Notes: generated from the sequence alone by a model not told the origin. A stretch of DNA of 64,000 nt from Corynebacterium kroppenstedtii (GCF_003243515.1 NZ_QFRA01000003.1:124001-188000), one strand, 5' to 3'. Numbered from the stretch's first letter, positions 46,310-56,173 are shown. Numbers and translations: made by a program.

Positions 46310-46930
46310 TCAGTTGTCCGTGTTTGTTTGTCCTGAGTTTTTTTCGTAGACCTGGGATTTCAACGTCCCTACCCACGGGATGTCACGATAGCGCTCGGCA
46401 TAATCCAACCCATATCCGACGACGAACTCGTTGGGGATATCAAAGCCGACATCGAAAAGATCAATGTCCACCTTGACGGCCTCGGGCTTGCGGAGGAGCG
46501 TCACAATCCGCAGCGAGTTAGGCTTCCGACTCTTCAAGTTCTTGATGAGCCAGTGCAACGTCAAACCGGAGTCAATGACGTCCTCAATGATGACGACGTT
46601 CCGGCCATGGATATCACGGTCGAGGTCTTTCAGAATGCGGACGACGCCCGATGAACTGGTGGCATTGCCGTAGGACGAAACGGCCATGAACTCTAGCTGC
46701 GTCGGGATGCTCATCTGCCGGGATATGTCGGTGATGAAGTACACCGCGCCTTTGAGCACACACACCAGGATGAGGTCGTCGTCCTCATCGGCGTAGGTTT
46801 CGGAAAGACGATCGGCCATCTCTGCAATGCGGTTATGGAGTTGCTCTTCGGTGATGAGGACATGGTCCACATCGTCGCCATATCCGTGTTCGGGGACGGG
46901 GACGGGGACGGGTTGATGGGATTGCATCAT
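46310..46930 (-). CDS. hpt: Hypoxanthine phosphoribosyltransferase
   Basis: Purine salvage: converts hypoxanthine or guanine with PRPP to IMP or GMP. 206 residues. The PRPP loop is VVIIEDVIDSGLTLHWL; LVCVLKGAVYFITDISRQ, a substrate loop MAVSSYGNATSSSGVVRI and FVVGYGLDYAERYRDIPWVG are typical. The first 20 residues include a short Pro/Val repeat (PVPVPVP) and are not conserved. It lies between tilS and ftsH, as in many actinobacteria and firmicutes. Confidence 0.96.
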   Translation of the reverse strand: MMQSHQPVPVPVPEHGYGDDVDHVLITEEQLHNRIAEMADRLSETYADEDDDLILVCVLKGAVYFITDISRQMSIPTQLEFMAVSSYGNATSSSGVVRILKDLDRDIHGRNVVIIEDVIDSGLTLHWLIKNLKSRKPNSLRIVTLLRKPEAVKVDIDLFDVGFDIPNEFVVGYGLDYAERYRDIPWVGTLKSQVYEKNSGQTNTDN

Positions 46931-47018
46931 TAGCTCTCGATCATGTAGCGTCGTTGTCTGTGTGGTCCGTAAATATATGGTCGCTTATAGGCGCCCATCT
47001 GGCAATTTTCGCTGAAGA

Positions 47019-48167
47019 CTAGCGGTCACGCGTCCCCTCCGCGGTCAGCCGTAGTTCATCGTGACGACGAACGATGAGCAATCGTCCAGGCGGGGCGGGC
47101 GTGCGTGCCCAGGGAATGGCGACTCCCCCCTGCCCATGCCATTGCGTGGCCAACGCATCGATCGCGGTCACGTGTGCCCTGGTCAGCGGCCCGGCGCGAT
47201 GATGCAGCCACTGTTTAATAATCCTTCCGCGCAACGCTTGCGGTTGACGTAGATATGTGGCGATGTCCAGCCCGGTGCTGCCGGAGCTGCCCGGGTTATC
47301 TACAGAGGAATCGTGGCGCTCACATTCGTTGAGGGCTTCAGATGTCCGCTGTGCCAGGTAGTCGTCGTCGGTGCGATTCATGGCCGCGGTGGCAATTGCA
47401 TTATCGACGGCGGCCTCCCCCAAGACGGAGCGAATCTGTGGGATGAGCTGCGTGCGGACCCGCGATCGGAGGTTATCCCCGGACGTATTGGTGGGGTCGT
47501 GCCACGGTGTGATGCCTAGTTCGGCGCAGGCTCCGATGGTGTTCTCTCGGCGAACGGAAAGGAGCGGGCGCCCGAGCGCTGTGGCTCCGGCGTCGACGGC
47601 GGGATGATGGAAGAGAATTGGTGGCATTCCAGCGATGCTTCCCAGTCCGGCGCCTCGTGCCAACCCCAGGAGTAGGGATTCTACCTGGTCATCTCCAGTG
47701 TGCGCCACAAGGACGGGGAGGCCACCACGCTCTTGTGCTACCTGACCTAAAGCGCGGTAGCGTTCTTCTCTCGCAGCGGCTTCGGTGGCCTCACATGGTT
47801 GCACCTTTATTACCTCAGAAGTCGCCCCTAGGGCCTGGCACACGTTCGCAGCTCGCGTTGCTACGTCGGCTGACCCCGCTTGGAGTCCATGATCGATAAC
47901 CACGGCGTGAACTCGCCAGCCTTGCTTGATTGCGCAGGCCACTAAAGATAAGGAATCGGCCCCGCCCGAACATCCGACGAGGCACGAAAAGCCCAGTTCA
48001 TCGACCTCTAATTGCTCCGTCGCTGTCAGCTGGGAACTCCAGGTTGTGTGCCACGCTTCGAGTGCATGACGGATGCGCAACACATGCGGTCCGGGTTTAG
48101 TTAAGGGTGGCTTATAGGACGGCCTGGGTGCGTCGCTGCAGCTCGGGTTCATGGCGGTATTCGTCAC
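47019..48167 (-). CDS. tilS: tRNA(Ile)-lysidine synthetase
   Basis: Modifies C34 of the CAU-anticodon tRNA-Ile to lysidine so that it reads AUA. 382 residues. The N-type ATP-pyrophosphatase motif SGGADSLSL begins at residue 67. Downstream blocks HAVVIDHGLQAGS, VAHTGDDQVESLLLGLARGAG and RPLLSVRRE are characteristic. The GTG at 48167 is used; an ATG five codons further in is possible. It is upstream of hpt and follows dacB by ten bases. Confidence 0.95.
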   Translation of the reverse strand: MTNTAMNPSCSDAPRPSYKPPLTKPGPHVLRIRHALEAWHTTWSSQLTATEQLEVDELGFSCLVGCSGGADSLSLVACAIKQGWRVHAVVIDHGLQAGSADVATRAANVCQALGATSEVIKVQPCEATEAAAREERYRALGQVAQERGGLPVLVAHTGDDQVESLLLGLARGAGLGSIAGMPPILFHHPAVDAGATALGRPLLSVRRENTIGACAELGITPWHDPTNTSGDNLRSRVRTQLIPQIRSVLGEAAVDNAIATAAMNRTDDDYLAQRTSEALNECERHDSSVDNPGSSGSTGLDIATYLRQPQALRGRIIKQWLHHRAGPLTRAHVTAIDALATQWHGQGGVAIPWARTPAPPGRLLIVRRHDELRLTAEGTRDR

Positions 48168-48177
48168 GGCACGTTCC

Positions 48178-49773
48178 CTACGACGACATCCTCAGCGCGG
48201 ACGCAAGGTCATCCAAGGCAGAACGGGCAGGCTCAATATCCGAGCCATTCGACATAAACGCGAAGGTCAAGACGCGACCTTGCTGGTTCATCACGGTTCC
48301 GACCAGCGCAGACACGCCATCCAGGGTTCCTGTCTTCGCACGAACCCATCCTGCTCCCGGCCCCGACGATGATCCGGGAGTGAACCGGCCGGCCAGAGTT
48401 CCGTTACCGCCGGCCACCGGCAGACCGTCGAGAATCGGGCGGAGGTCATGGCTTTCGCTATCCGCCGAGGACGAACCGGAATTGCCCTCGTTGGTCACCG
48501 GAGATGAGGCCTTGACCATGATGCGGTCAAGGAGGCGCGGAGTAATGCGGTTATCCGGGCTCATTCCCGAATTATCTTTGAGGACCACGCTCTCGAGGGG
48601 GAAACCATGCTGGGAGAGGACCTCTTTCGTCGCGGACGTCGCGCCCTCGAACGTCAGGGGCTTGCCCTCTTTCTTCGCGATTTCCCGGCCGATGGCCTCA
48701 GCTTCCATGTTGTCGGAATTCACGAGCATGTCGTGGATCCTGATGTCTAGCGGGGCGGATTCGACAGCACCGAGTTCGCCATCCTTGGTATCCACGGATT
48801 TCTTAGACACGGAGACTCCCTGAGAGTTGTTGTCTCCTCCGCCCGAGTTGCCGGACTCATCATTGGATTCACCGAAGTCGCCGGAGTCGCCAGCATTGTC
48901 GGCACCGCTACCGTCGTCGGAACTGCTGCTAGAGAGCCCTACGGCATTAGCCAACGCTTGACCGGCAACCAACGCCGGATTGTCCGTTCGCGGAGAATCG
49001 GCGTCGCTGGGGTCCTGCCGTCCTCCATTGAGCATCACAGAGTCCACGGAGGTCACATTGCCCCCGGAAATATCCCCGCGGCTCCACGTCGAATTAAAGG
49101 TATCGCCCTGGCCAGCGCGCGAATTATCAACCACCACGCTCGTCACCGGCTGACCGCCCATGTTTTTCTTCACTTGGCTAGCCAAGTCCTGAATCATGGG
49201 GGCATTGGTATAAAACGCGTTGTCTTTCGTCGCGGCGAGCGTCACGTCACCGCCACCAACCAGCACGATCTGCCCGGGCTTCGTGCCGCGTTTCACCACC
49301 GTGCGAACTCTGCCCTTCGGGCCAAGAGTTAACAGCGCAGCCGCCGACGTCATCATTTTTGTTGACGACGCTGGAACCATCGCGGTGGACGAACTCTTCT
49401 CCCACAGCGTTTTCCCGGTGGATGCGTCGGTAACCTGGCCCGCCAACTGACCCAAAGCACCATTGGACGCCGGCCCCTGGAGGGCTTTCGTAATGTCGGG
49501 AATAGGGGCATCTGCGTTCGGCCCGGACACGGAGACGCCACTATCGGCTGGCCCCACCGGGTTGGCGGATGTGTATGCGTTGCGCTGCTGGTACATAACC
49601 ACAGCCCCAACGATCACCGCCGCCACCACGATGATGGTGAGCACGGTGAGGACAGAAGAGACAGCGGAACGTCGAAAAGAGCCAGTACGAACGGCCGTCG
49701 ACCCACCAGAGTTCTTCTTACCTTTTTTCACGGTGGTGAGTTTAGCGGAGACCCCGGACACAACGCGGAACAC
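48178..49773 (-). CDS. dacB: D-alanyl-D-alanine carboxypeptidase, PBP4 / S13 family
   Basis: Trims peptidoglycan peptides outside the membrane. 531 residues. One N-terminal helix (about 41-60) anchors it. Active-site motifs are SxxK at 136-139 (PASSTKMM), SDN at 353-355 (LVNSDNMEAE) and KTG at 480-482 (RAKTGTLDG). Residues 281-318 are a low-complexity Ser/Asp/Gly/Asn stretch inserted in the S13-specific domain. GTG 49773 follows GGAAGG. Confidence 0.93.
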   Translation of the reverse strand: MFRVVSGVSAKLTTVKKGKKNSGGSTAVRTGSFRRSAVSSVLTVLTIIVVAAVIVGAVVMYQQRNAYTSANPVGPADSGVSVSGPNADAPIPDITKALQGPASNGALGQLAGQVTDASTGKTLWEKSSSTAMVPASSTKMMTSAAALLTLGPKGRVRTVVKRGTKPGQIVLVGGGDVTLAATKDNAFYTNAPMIQDLASQVKKNMGGQPVTSVVVDNSRAGQGDTFNSTWSRGDISGGNVTSVDSVMLNGGRQDPSDADSPRTDNPALVAGQALANAVGLSSSSSDDGSGADNAGDSGDFGESNDESGNSGGGDNNSQGVSVSKKSVDTKDGELGAVESAPLDIRIHDMLVNSDNMEAEAIGREIAKKEGKPLTFEGATSATKEVLSQHGFPLESVVLKDNSGMSPDNRITPRLLDRIMVKASSPVTNEGNSGSSSADSESHDLRPILDGLPVAGGNGTLAGRFTPGSSSGPGAGWVRAKTGTLDGVSALVGTVMNQQGRVLTFAFMSNGSDIEPARSALDDLASALRMSS

Positions 49774-49884
49774 TTCGCCTTCCGGCCAGATGCGCGGCGG
49801 AGGAAAGTAGAAGGAAAGGCAGAAATGCGCCGGTTCTACAGCGTGGCACCCCCGGTTGCGCGGCGGTTCAGTACAGTAGGACTT

Positions 49885-50361
49885 ATGAGTATTGAAGTTA
49901 CGATCGAAATCCCGAAGGGTTCACGCAACAAGTACGAAGTCGATCACGAAACGGGCAAGGTCTACCTGGACCGGTACCTCTTCACCCCCATGGCTTACCC
50001 CGCCGACTATGGCTTTATTGATCACACGCTTGGCGAGGATGGCGATCCGCTCGATGCGCTGGTCATTCTTCCTGAGCCGGTATTCCCCGGCGTGATCGTT
50101 GAGGCCCGCCCGGTCGGTGTGTTTAAGATGACCGACGAAGCAGGCGGCGACGACAAACTGCTCTGCGTCATCGATGATGTCCGCTACGAGCGGTACCAAG
50201 ACATCAACGACGTCGAGGATCACATTAAGGACGAGGTGGAGCACTTCTTCGTCCACTACAAGGATCTGGAGCCGAATAAGGAAGTCAGCGGCTCTGGCTG
50301 GGGCGATAAAGCAGAAGCTGAGCGCATCCTGCAGGAAGCCAAGGACCGCTACGAGGACTAA
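49885..50361 (+). CDS. ppa: Inorganic pyrophosphatase
   Basis: Splits pyrophosphate to phosphate in the cytoplasm. 158 residues from ATG 49885 (MSIEVTIEIPKGSRNKYEVD). The catalytic motif DGDPLDALV (D-x-D-P-x-D) and the preceding YGFIDHTLGEDG are intact, as is the ICVIDD-like LLCVIDDVRYE with its Mg ligands. An upstream in-frame start at 49825 would add 20 unconserved residues; GTAGG before 49885 decides it. It is transcribed divergently from dacB. Confidence 0.97.
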   Translation: MSIEVTIEIPKGSRNKYEVDHETGKVYLDRYLFTPMAYPADYGFIDHTLGEDGDPLDALVILPEPVFPGVIVEARPVGVFKMTDEAGGDDKLLCVIDDVRYERYQDINDVEDHIKDEVEHFFVHYKDLEPNKEVSGSGWGDKAEAERILQEAKDRYED

Positions 50362-50425
50362 TAGCGTCCTTTCGCACCGGGGGCTTCTTTGGGGGATTAG
50401 TGAACCGGGCTTCGTTGGGACCTTA

Positions 50426-51613
50426 TTAACGTGTAGAGCCAGCGGGGGGATTAATTCGGTTGCCAGTATCTGGCTCGAAGTAGTGGGTTCGTGTTGCGCG
50501 AACAGTGATCACGGACCCGACGGTCACATCTGCAGCCGTGACCTGACCTTTGTTTTGAACGACGTCCGACGTGGCGTGGTTCCGTCCACTCCCTGCGACA
50601 CTATCTCGCGGGAGGAGCACGGCGAGGGCGTCCCGGCCAGTCATCGGGTTGATCAGGACGCCACCCTGGGCCCCTCGTGAGGCCGTCGGCGTGCCATAGG
50701 CAAATGATTGCGCACCGAGCTCCTCGATGTGCGTGACAGTGAGGTCGAGCACCGGCGCATCATTCTCCACGCCCGCCCCCTGCACGTTTTCCTCCCCCGT
50801 CGTCGTTCCCGCGTTGTCCCCGGATGCCACCGATAGAACCTCCCAGTCCTCCGGGCGCACACCCATAATTGGCCCACCATCAATCGTGAAAAGGCCCATC
50901 GTCGGCGATCCAATAAACGACGCCACAAACGTGTTCGCCGGATTCTGATAAACATCGCGGGGCGAGTCAACCTGCTGTAGCACGCCGTCTTTCAGCACGG
51001 CTACGCGGTCGCCCATGGTCATCGCTTCAACCTGGTCGTGCGTCACATACACGGTGGTTGTAGGCAGCTTTTTCTGCAAAGAAAGAATCTGGGACCGCGT
51101 CGAGACCCGAAGTTTCGCATCAAGGTTGGATAGTGGTTCATCCATGCAGAACACCGCGGGGTCACGGACGATCGCCCGCCCCATCGCGACGCGTTGCCGC
51201 TGCCCGCCCGACAGCGCTGCAGGTTTGCGGTCCAGCAGATCGGTGAGCTCCAGCATCGCCGCAGCCTCGTGGACACGCCGCCGCGTTTCCTTCTTCCCCA
51301 TCCCACGGTTGCGAAGAGCAAAGCTCATATTCCCCTCAACCGTCATGTTGGGGTACAGCGCGTAATTCTGAAACACCATCGCCACGTCGCGCTCGCGCGG
51401 GGGCACACCCGTCGCGTCCCTATCGCCAATAAAAATTGCCCCCTCATCAGCGGGTTCCAGGCCCGCGAGCATCCGCAAACTCGTGGATTTTCCGCAGCCG
51501 GACGGCCCCACGACAACTAAGAATTCACCATCCGCGATAACTAAATCCAGATTATCGACGGCTTTACGGTCACCATAGATCCGGGAGACATTATTAAAAC
51601 GTATCGACGCCAT
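50426..51613 (-). CDS. ugpC: ABC transporter ATP-binding protein, UgpC/MsmX type
   Basis: Energises the carbohydrate-type (CUT1) transporter encoded upstream. 395 residues: Walker A GPSGCGKST, LAGLEPADEGAIFIGD, VAMVFQNYALYPNMTVEGN, signature LSGGQRQRVAMGRAI and Walker B VFCMDEPLSNLD, then the long C-terminal regulatory (TOBE) domain of this subfamily. It is the last of the ugpAEBC-ordered genes and follows the binding-protein gene after 88 bp. Sugar use cannot be excluded. Confidence 0.9.
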   Translation of the reverse strand: MASIRFNNVSRIYGDRKAVDNLDLVIADGEFLVVVGPSGCGKSTSLRMLAGLEPADEGAIFIGDRDATGVPPRERDVAMVFQNYALYPNMTVEGNMSFALRNRGMGKKETRRRVHEAAAMLELTDLLDRKPAALSGGQRQRVAMGRAIVRDPAVFCMDEPLSNLDAKLRVSTRSQILSLQKKLPTTTVYVTHDQVEAMTMGDRVAVLKDGVLQQVDSPRDVYQNPANTFVASFIGSPTMGLFTIDGGPIMGVRPEDWEVLSVASGDNAGTTTGEENVQGAGVENDAPVLDLTVTHIEELGAQSFAYGTPTASRGAQGGVLINPMTGRDALAVLLPRDSVAGSGRNHATSDVVQNKGQVTAADVTVGSVITVRATRTHYFEPDTGNRINPPAGSTR

Positions 51614-51701
51614 TCTTGTGCTCTTTCTTTCTGCAGTTACGTTCTGTGAACAATTACGTGGTCAACAGCGTGATGACCGAAAACGGTGCTATGAAAACCC
51701 A

Positions 51702-53062
51702 TCACGACGGCATTTTCGGTTTAATTTGCGTCTCATAGGCCCGGCTGATTTCCTTATCAACCTTTTTCATCGTGGACCGTATATCGGCGTTATTCGTGAG
51801 GATCGATTCGAAAGCCCCTCCGATAACCTGGTCTGCACCAGGAACGAAAACGCGCGCCGGATCTTGGATACGCGTATGCGGGAGCTGATCAATCGCGGTC
51901 TGATAGTTGGGGTGTTCGTCCAAGAATGTCTTCATTTCCAGATCGGCCGATGCGTCTTTTCGAACCGGCATATACCCCACTTCCCTCGACCAGAAGCATG
52001 TATTAGCCGTGTTCGTGATGTAGTTGATAAACGTTGCCGCGTTTTTCTTCCTTTTATCGGAAATGATGGCCGGTATAGCTAGCCCTGCCCCACCCGTCGG
52101 ACATCCGCCGGTACCACGAGGATTAGGCAATGCCGCCGTCCCCACAGGGAATGAGGCATTGGATACAATCCCGTTCAAATCTCCCGTCGAGGCAATCACC
52201 GAGGCATATAATCCAGCCGAGAAATATTGGCCAACGACTGAGAAATCGCAGCGTACCCATCACTCGACACGGTACGTTTGAGCCATTCCACCGCGGCGAT
52301 TGTTTCGTCGGATGTGAAAGTAAAATCCCACTCTTTTGAGTACGCTCCGCCTTTTGTCCACAAGGGCCCCTCAAAGGTCCATGACAAATAATCGACGGCG
52401 TTGCCCCACCCGTGCCCTTTCTGCCGATCTGTCTGTAGGCGCGGCCCCCATTCATCCATTTCATCCCATGATTCGGGCCCGCGGTCGGTAAGGCCTGCTC
52501 TTTTCCACGCGTCTTTGTTGTAAAAGAACAGCGGCGTCGAGCGGGCAAAGGGAAGCACGAAATGCTTACCGTTGAATGCATAGTCCTCATAAAGAGATGT
52601 CACATATGTTGACGTATCCAAACCCACTTCGGACGCCACATCTTCAATCGGCGTGATCTGCTCATTCAGCGCAAAGTTGAACCACCACACATCCGAGAGC
52701 ATGACGATATCGGGAACGGTTCGTCCCGTCAGAGCGGCGTTGAATTTCTGAGCGCATTCTTCGTAATTCTTCCCCGCGTCAATGAGATTGACCGTGAGGT
52801 CCGGATGATCCTTTTCAAATCGACGGATTAATTCTTGCTCTACCGGCTTTGATTGCCCCGGGTGCGACGACCACCACGTGATCGTGTTGTCATCCTGGTG
52901 TGCCTGGCCTCCCGGGGAGAATCGTGTTCCCGCGCATCCGCTCAGCGCGGTCGCCGCCAACGCGGTGCCCGCGAGCCCCAAGAAAGAACGACGCGATATG
53001 CCCGCGCGTTGTGAATCTGGGCGCTGTGAATCCGGGTGTTGTCCCCAATCCGAAATTTTCAT
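51702..53062 (-). pseudogene. ugpB: Extracellular binding protein of the ugp-type transporter, frameshifted
   Basis: The first frame (53062 to about 52240) has a Tat-type signal (SRRSFLGLAG) and a lipobox (ALSGC, Cys43), then a CUT1 binding protein: TITWWSSHPGQSKPVEQELI, DIVMLSDVWWFNF, LPFARSTPLFFYNKDAWKRA. The second frame (about 52240 to 51702) continues FSVVGQYFSAGLYASVIAST and VGTAALPNPRGTGG to the end. One missing T in the TTT near 52240 would restore a single 450-residue protein. ATG 53062 overlaps the permease stop (TAATG). It is either broken or a base was missed. Confidence 0.82.
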
Positions 53063-53943
53063 TAGCCTTTCACTGCCCCCGTCGTTAAGCCTTTAATCAT
53101 GTATTTCTGTAGGAAAATGAAGAGGAGCAATATCGGGACCATGGTGAGCAGAGTTGCCGCCATCACTGGGCCCCAGTTCGTCACTCCATCTGAGTTTTGA
53201 AGTAAAGCTAGGCCGACGGGGAGCGGCGCCACTTTGTCGGTATCTGCCATGACATAGGGCCACAAGTATTGGTTCCATTCGTTGACCACGGTGATCATGG
53301 CGAAAGCCACCAATGTGGGGCCTGACACCGGGAGGAGTACTCGGAAGAGCAATTGCGTCGGGCCGGCACCATCCATCCGTGCCGCCTCAATTAATTCTTT
53401 TGGCAGGCTCATGAAGTGGTTACGCATTAAGAACGTTCCAAATGCGATTCCGGCGAGCGGGATAATGATGCCTTGGAAAGTGTTTCTCCACCCCAGACCG
53501 GCTACCAATGCATAGTTAGAGATCACGGTGATTTCACTAGGAACCATGAGCGCAGAAATGATGATGATAAAAATCAGGTTGCGTCCGGGGAATCGGAGAA
53601 TAGCAAGTGCGTACGCACTCAGGACCCCCAGTGTAATTTTTACTGTGCACAGAATGACCGTGATAATGAGCGAGTTTCGCAGGTAATGCCAAAAAGGCAC
53701 CCGCTGTGTTGCTTCGCCATAATTTTGTGGGTGCGTCTGGTGGGGATACCACGTCACCGGGTTGGTGTAGATCTCTGGATGTGTTTTCAATGATCCGCTG
53801 AGAGTCCAATATAAGGGCAGCCCGATAAGCAAGAGGATAAAAATCATTCCGGCATAGCCCACGACTTTCTTTCCCATGTCACCTCTTCCTGTCTTGTGAT
53901 GGCTCTTGTTATGGCCAGATGTATGGCTTTCCTTTACAGTCAC
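53062..53943 (-). CDS. ugpE: ABC transporter permease, UgpE type
   Basis: Second membrane subunit of the glycerol-3-phosphate/sugar-type importer. 293 residues with six helices and the coupling motif EAARMDGAGPTQLLFRVLLP (EAA...G loop). The first helix is GYAGMIFILLLIGLPLYWTL. GTG 53943 lies within five bases of the end of ugpA, and its ribosome site GGGAG is inside that gene. Confidence 0.9.
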   Translation of the reverse strand: MTVKESHTSGHNKSHHKTGRGDMGKKVVGYAGMIFILLLIGLPLYWTLSGSLKTHPEIYTNPVTWYPHQTHPQNYGEATQRVPFWHYLRNSLIITVILCTVKITLGVLSAYALAILRFPGRNLIFIIIISALMVPSEITVISNYALVAGLGWRNTFQGIIIPLAGIAFGTFLMRNHFMSLPKELIEAARMDGAGPTQLLFRVLLPVSGPTLVAFAMITVVNEWNQYLWPYVMADTDKVAPLPVGLALLQNSDGVTNWGPVMAATLLTMVPILLLFIFLQKYMIKGLTTGAVKG

Positions 53944-53948
53944 CGTCT

Positions 53949-54869
53949 TTATCTCCCGTTATCCATTTGCCGGTCCATATAGCGAACCTGAACAAGAGTG
54001 AGGCACAACAGGATGAGGAAAAGGATGGTGGCGACGGTGGCTCCGTACCCCGCCCGGAAATTCGTGAATGTTTCCTGGTAGACCTGGTACACCAACGTGG
54101 TCGTGCCGGTTGTTTGCGGGCCACCCCGGGTCATTACTGAAATAATGTCGAAGACTTGGACCGAGTTGAGCATCACGGTGATAGATAAGAAAAAGGTGCT
54201 CGGCCGCAACTGGGGAAGAATGACTTTCCATAATCGTGGCCACGGGCCGGCACCATCGATGGCCGCTGCTTCATCCAGCTCCTTATTCACGCCCTGCAAT
54301 GCGGCGAGATAAATGACGAATGTGTATCCCAGGTTCTTCCAAATAAAGGTGAAGGTCACCATAAAAAGGGCCCATGCTGGCTCCGAGTAGAAGTTAGGCA
54401 CGGGGATGTGAAAACGGCTGAGAATGTCCTGGATCAGCCCAAAGTGAGGGTCGAAAATGAACTGAAATGCGACCCCGATGGCAGCCCCGGATAATGCGAA
54501 GGGAGCAAAAGCAATAGACCGAACAGCGTTACGACCAAACAACTTTTGATCCAATATCAAAGCAAGCATAAGGCCTAAGGCCATGGAGCCGATCACGGCA
54601 AAGCCGGTAAACACAAGGGTGTTGAGAACAATGGTTCGGGTGTCATCCCGAGTGAGCCATTCCTTGTAGTTATTGAGCCCCACAAACGTCGCCGAGGGCG
54701 ACGAAATATTCCACCGAAAGAATGATAAACGGATGTTGTCTATTAATGGCCGATACGTGAACACGGTTAGCAGCAGGAGATTAGGAAAAAGCAGTACTGC
54801 AGCTAGCAGCGTTTCTTTTCGTTGAGCCCGCTTGGTGTCTGGTGCATGAGTTGATTGACTATCGAGCAC
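53949..54869 (-). CDS. ugpA: ABC transporter permease, UgpA type
   Basis: First membrane subunit, 306 residues, six helices. The N-terminal helix (LLAAVLLFPNLLLLTVFTY) and the coupling loop DEAAAIDGAGPWPRLWKVIL are typical of the MalF/UgpA group. The gene order A-E-B-C equals that of C. glutamicum ugpAEBC, which takes up glycerol-3-phosphate under phosphate limitation. Upstream there are PHO-box-like repeats. The substrate assignment is from order and context. Confidence 0.88.
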   Translation of the reverse strand: MLDSQSTHAPDTKRAQRKETLLAAVLLFPNLLLLTVFTYRPLIDNIRLSFFRWNISSPSATFVGLNNYKEWLTRDDTRTIVLNTLVFTGFAVIGSMALGLMLALILDQKLFGRNAVRSIAFAPFALSGAAIGVAFQFIFDPHFGLIQDILSRFHIPVPNFYSEPAWALFMVTFTFIWKNLGYTFVIYLAALQGVNKELDEAAAIDGAGPWPRLWKVILPQLRPSTFFLSITVMLNSVQVFDIISVMTRGGPQTTGTTTLVYQVYQETFTNFRAGYGATVATILFLILLCLTLVQVRYMDRQMDNGR

Positions 54870-54912
54870 CCACGCAGGCTAGCTCCCCTAACGAATCGTC
54901 CCGTGACCTTAA

Positions 54913-54941
54913 AGTAAACCGTCGAGAACATTTAGGTGAAC
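54913..54941 (-). promoter_or_regulatory. PHO-box-like direct repeats upstream of ugpA
   Basis: Read on the minus strand: GTTCACC (54941-54935), GTTCTCG (54929-54923), GTTTACT (54919-54913), spaced 12 and 10 bases. This follows the direct-repeat pattern of actinobacterial PhoP/PhoR boxes (GTTCACC every 11 bases). The first unit is exact and the others are degenerate. Confidence 0.4.
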
Positions 54942-54997
54942 AAACCGAAAATACCCACGCCCTTCCGTTTAGGAGAGGCTAGGTTTAGGATTTAAGC

Positions 54998-56074
54998 ATG
55001 TTCTCCCGTTCACGCTCCCCACTAGTACTTATTGCCAGTTCTACCGCCCTCACCGCGGCTCTCACAGTGGGTGTGCCAGCACTAACGGCACCGGCGCCCG
55101 CAACAGCGGCACCGAGCATCCCGGATAATCTCCCTGTCTTCTCTCAGATTCAGGAGAATCCATCCATCACCGTCACCTTTGACGACGGAACTCCCGCCGA
55201 AGGTGCAACCGTGCACCGTGGCGATGTCCTCCTGGTCCACGGTTCCGGGTTCTCCCCACAGGCCAACAAGGGTGGCTTCCCACTTCCGGTACCCCCGGGC
55301 ACGTCCAACGGCGTATTTGTTCTCTACAGTGGGTTCCCCGATCAGTGGAAGCCCAGTGAAAACGCCGATTCCTCCACCCGCAAACACCCCCACGATCGGA
55401 TGGCGTGGGTCATGCCGGAGGGGACACTGGACGCAATTCCGCAGCAGCCGATTGACATGCACCGTTCCATCGCCCGCCAGGCACAACCCATGAACGACGA
55501 CGGTACCTTCACCGCTCGTATCGTCGTCGATCCCCCTGAGCAAACACCCGGCACCAACTTCGGCATGTACACGTACGCCGGCGGCGGATCCGTCAACCCT
55601 GCCGAGGAGCTCTACGTTCCCATTAACTACTCCCCCGAGCCTGGTCCGAACACGCCGCCAACACCGACGGAGGACCTCGTCGTTAAGGCGAACGAGCTTT
55701 TCACGGCGACGAAGCTGGCTCACGGTGGCGTCAACCCCAAGGACGGGGCGGCCAAGCAAGACGATGCTCAGACAGTGTCGTTTAGCCGCGATCGTGCCGC
55801 CGAAGAAGCTGCAAACGATGGCATCCGTCGTTACAAAGGTTCCGTCACAGGATCCGCACGGTTCAATGTTGTCGAGCTGACCGTCGCTAATCCGTGGATC
55901 ATTACGCTGCCCAATGGCACCGAGATCCTGACTGCGGAGACATCGGACGGTAACGTGGGGCCAGACTCGTTGACTCGGCGCCCCATCGGCATCTTGTCGC
56001 CCGCCAATGAGAATGGTGCCAAGACCTACGGCATCGGGCCACTGCAGTACGGCGAGTTGACCGAGCAACAGTAA
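54998..56074 (+). CDS. Secreted protein with Ig-like domain, unknown function
   Basis: 358 residues with a Sec signal peptide (LIASSTALTAALTVGVPAL, Ala-x-Ala cleavage near 38). The mature protein has an Ig-like region: VHRGDVLLVHGSGFSPQAN, NGVFVLYSGFPDQW, MNDDGTFTARIVVDPPEQ, NFGMYTYAGGG. That layout recurs in corynebacterial surface proteins, including the C-terminal part of HtaA-like heme proteins, but no HtaA domain is seen here. The last 110 residues form a second unit ending in a beta-rich segment. No Cys at all. Function not assigned. Confidence 0.75.
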   Translation: MFSRSRSPLVLIASSTALTAALTVGVPALTAPAPATAAPSIPDNLPVFSQIQENPSITVTFDDGTPAEGATVHRGDVLLVHGSGFSPQANKGGFPLPVPPGTSNGVFVLYSGFPDQWKPSENADSSTRKHPHDRMAWVMPEGTLDAIPQQPIDMHRSIARQAQPMNDDGTFTARIVVDPPEQTPGTNFGMYTYAGGGSVNPAEELYVPINYSPEPGPNTPPTPTEDLVVKANELFTATKLAHGGVNPKDGAAKQDDAQTVSFSRDRAAEEAANDGIRRYKGSVTGSARFNVVELTVANPWIITLPNGTEILTAETSDGNVGPDSLTRRPIGILSPANENGAKTYGIGPLQYGELTEQQ

Positions 56075-56173
56075 AACGGGCAACAGTAAGATCGCGCCGG
56101 TGGTTGCACATCGGCAGCAGGTACACCGAGTACGCCGAGATCGAACGCCATATACCCAATAAGGAGCAGATTT

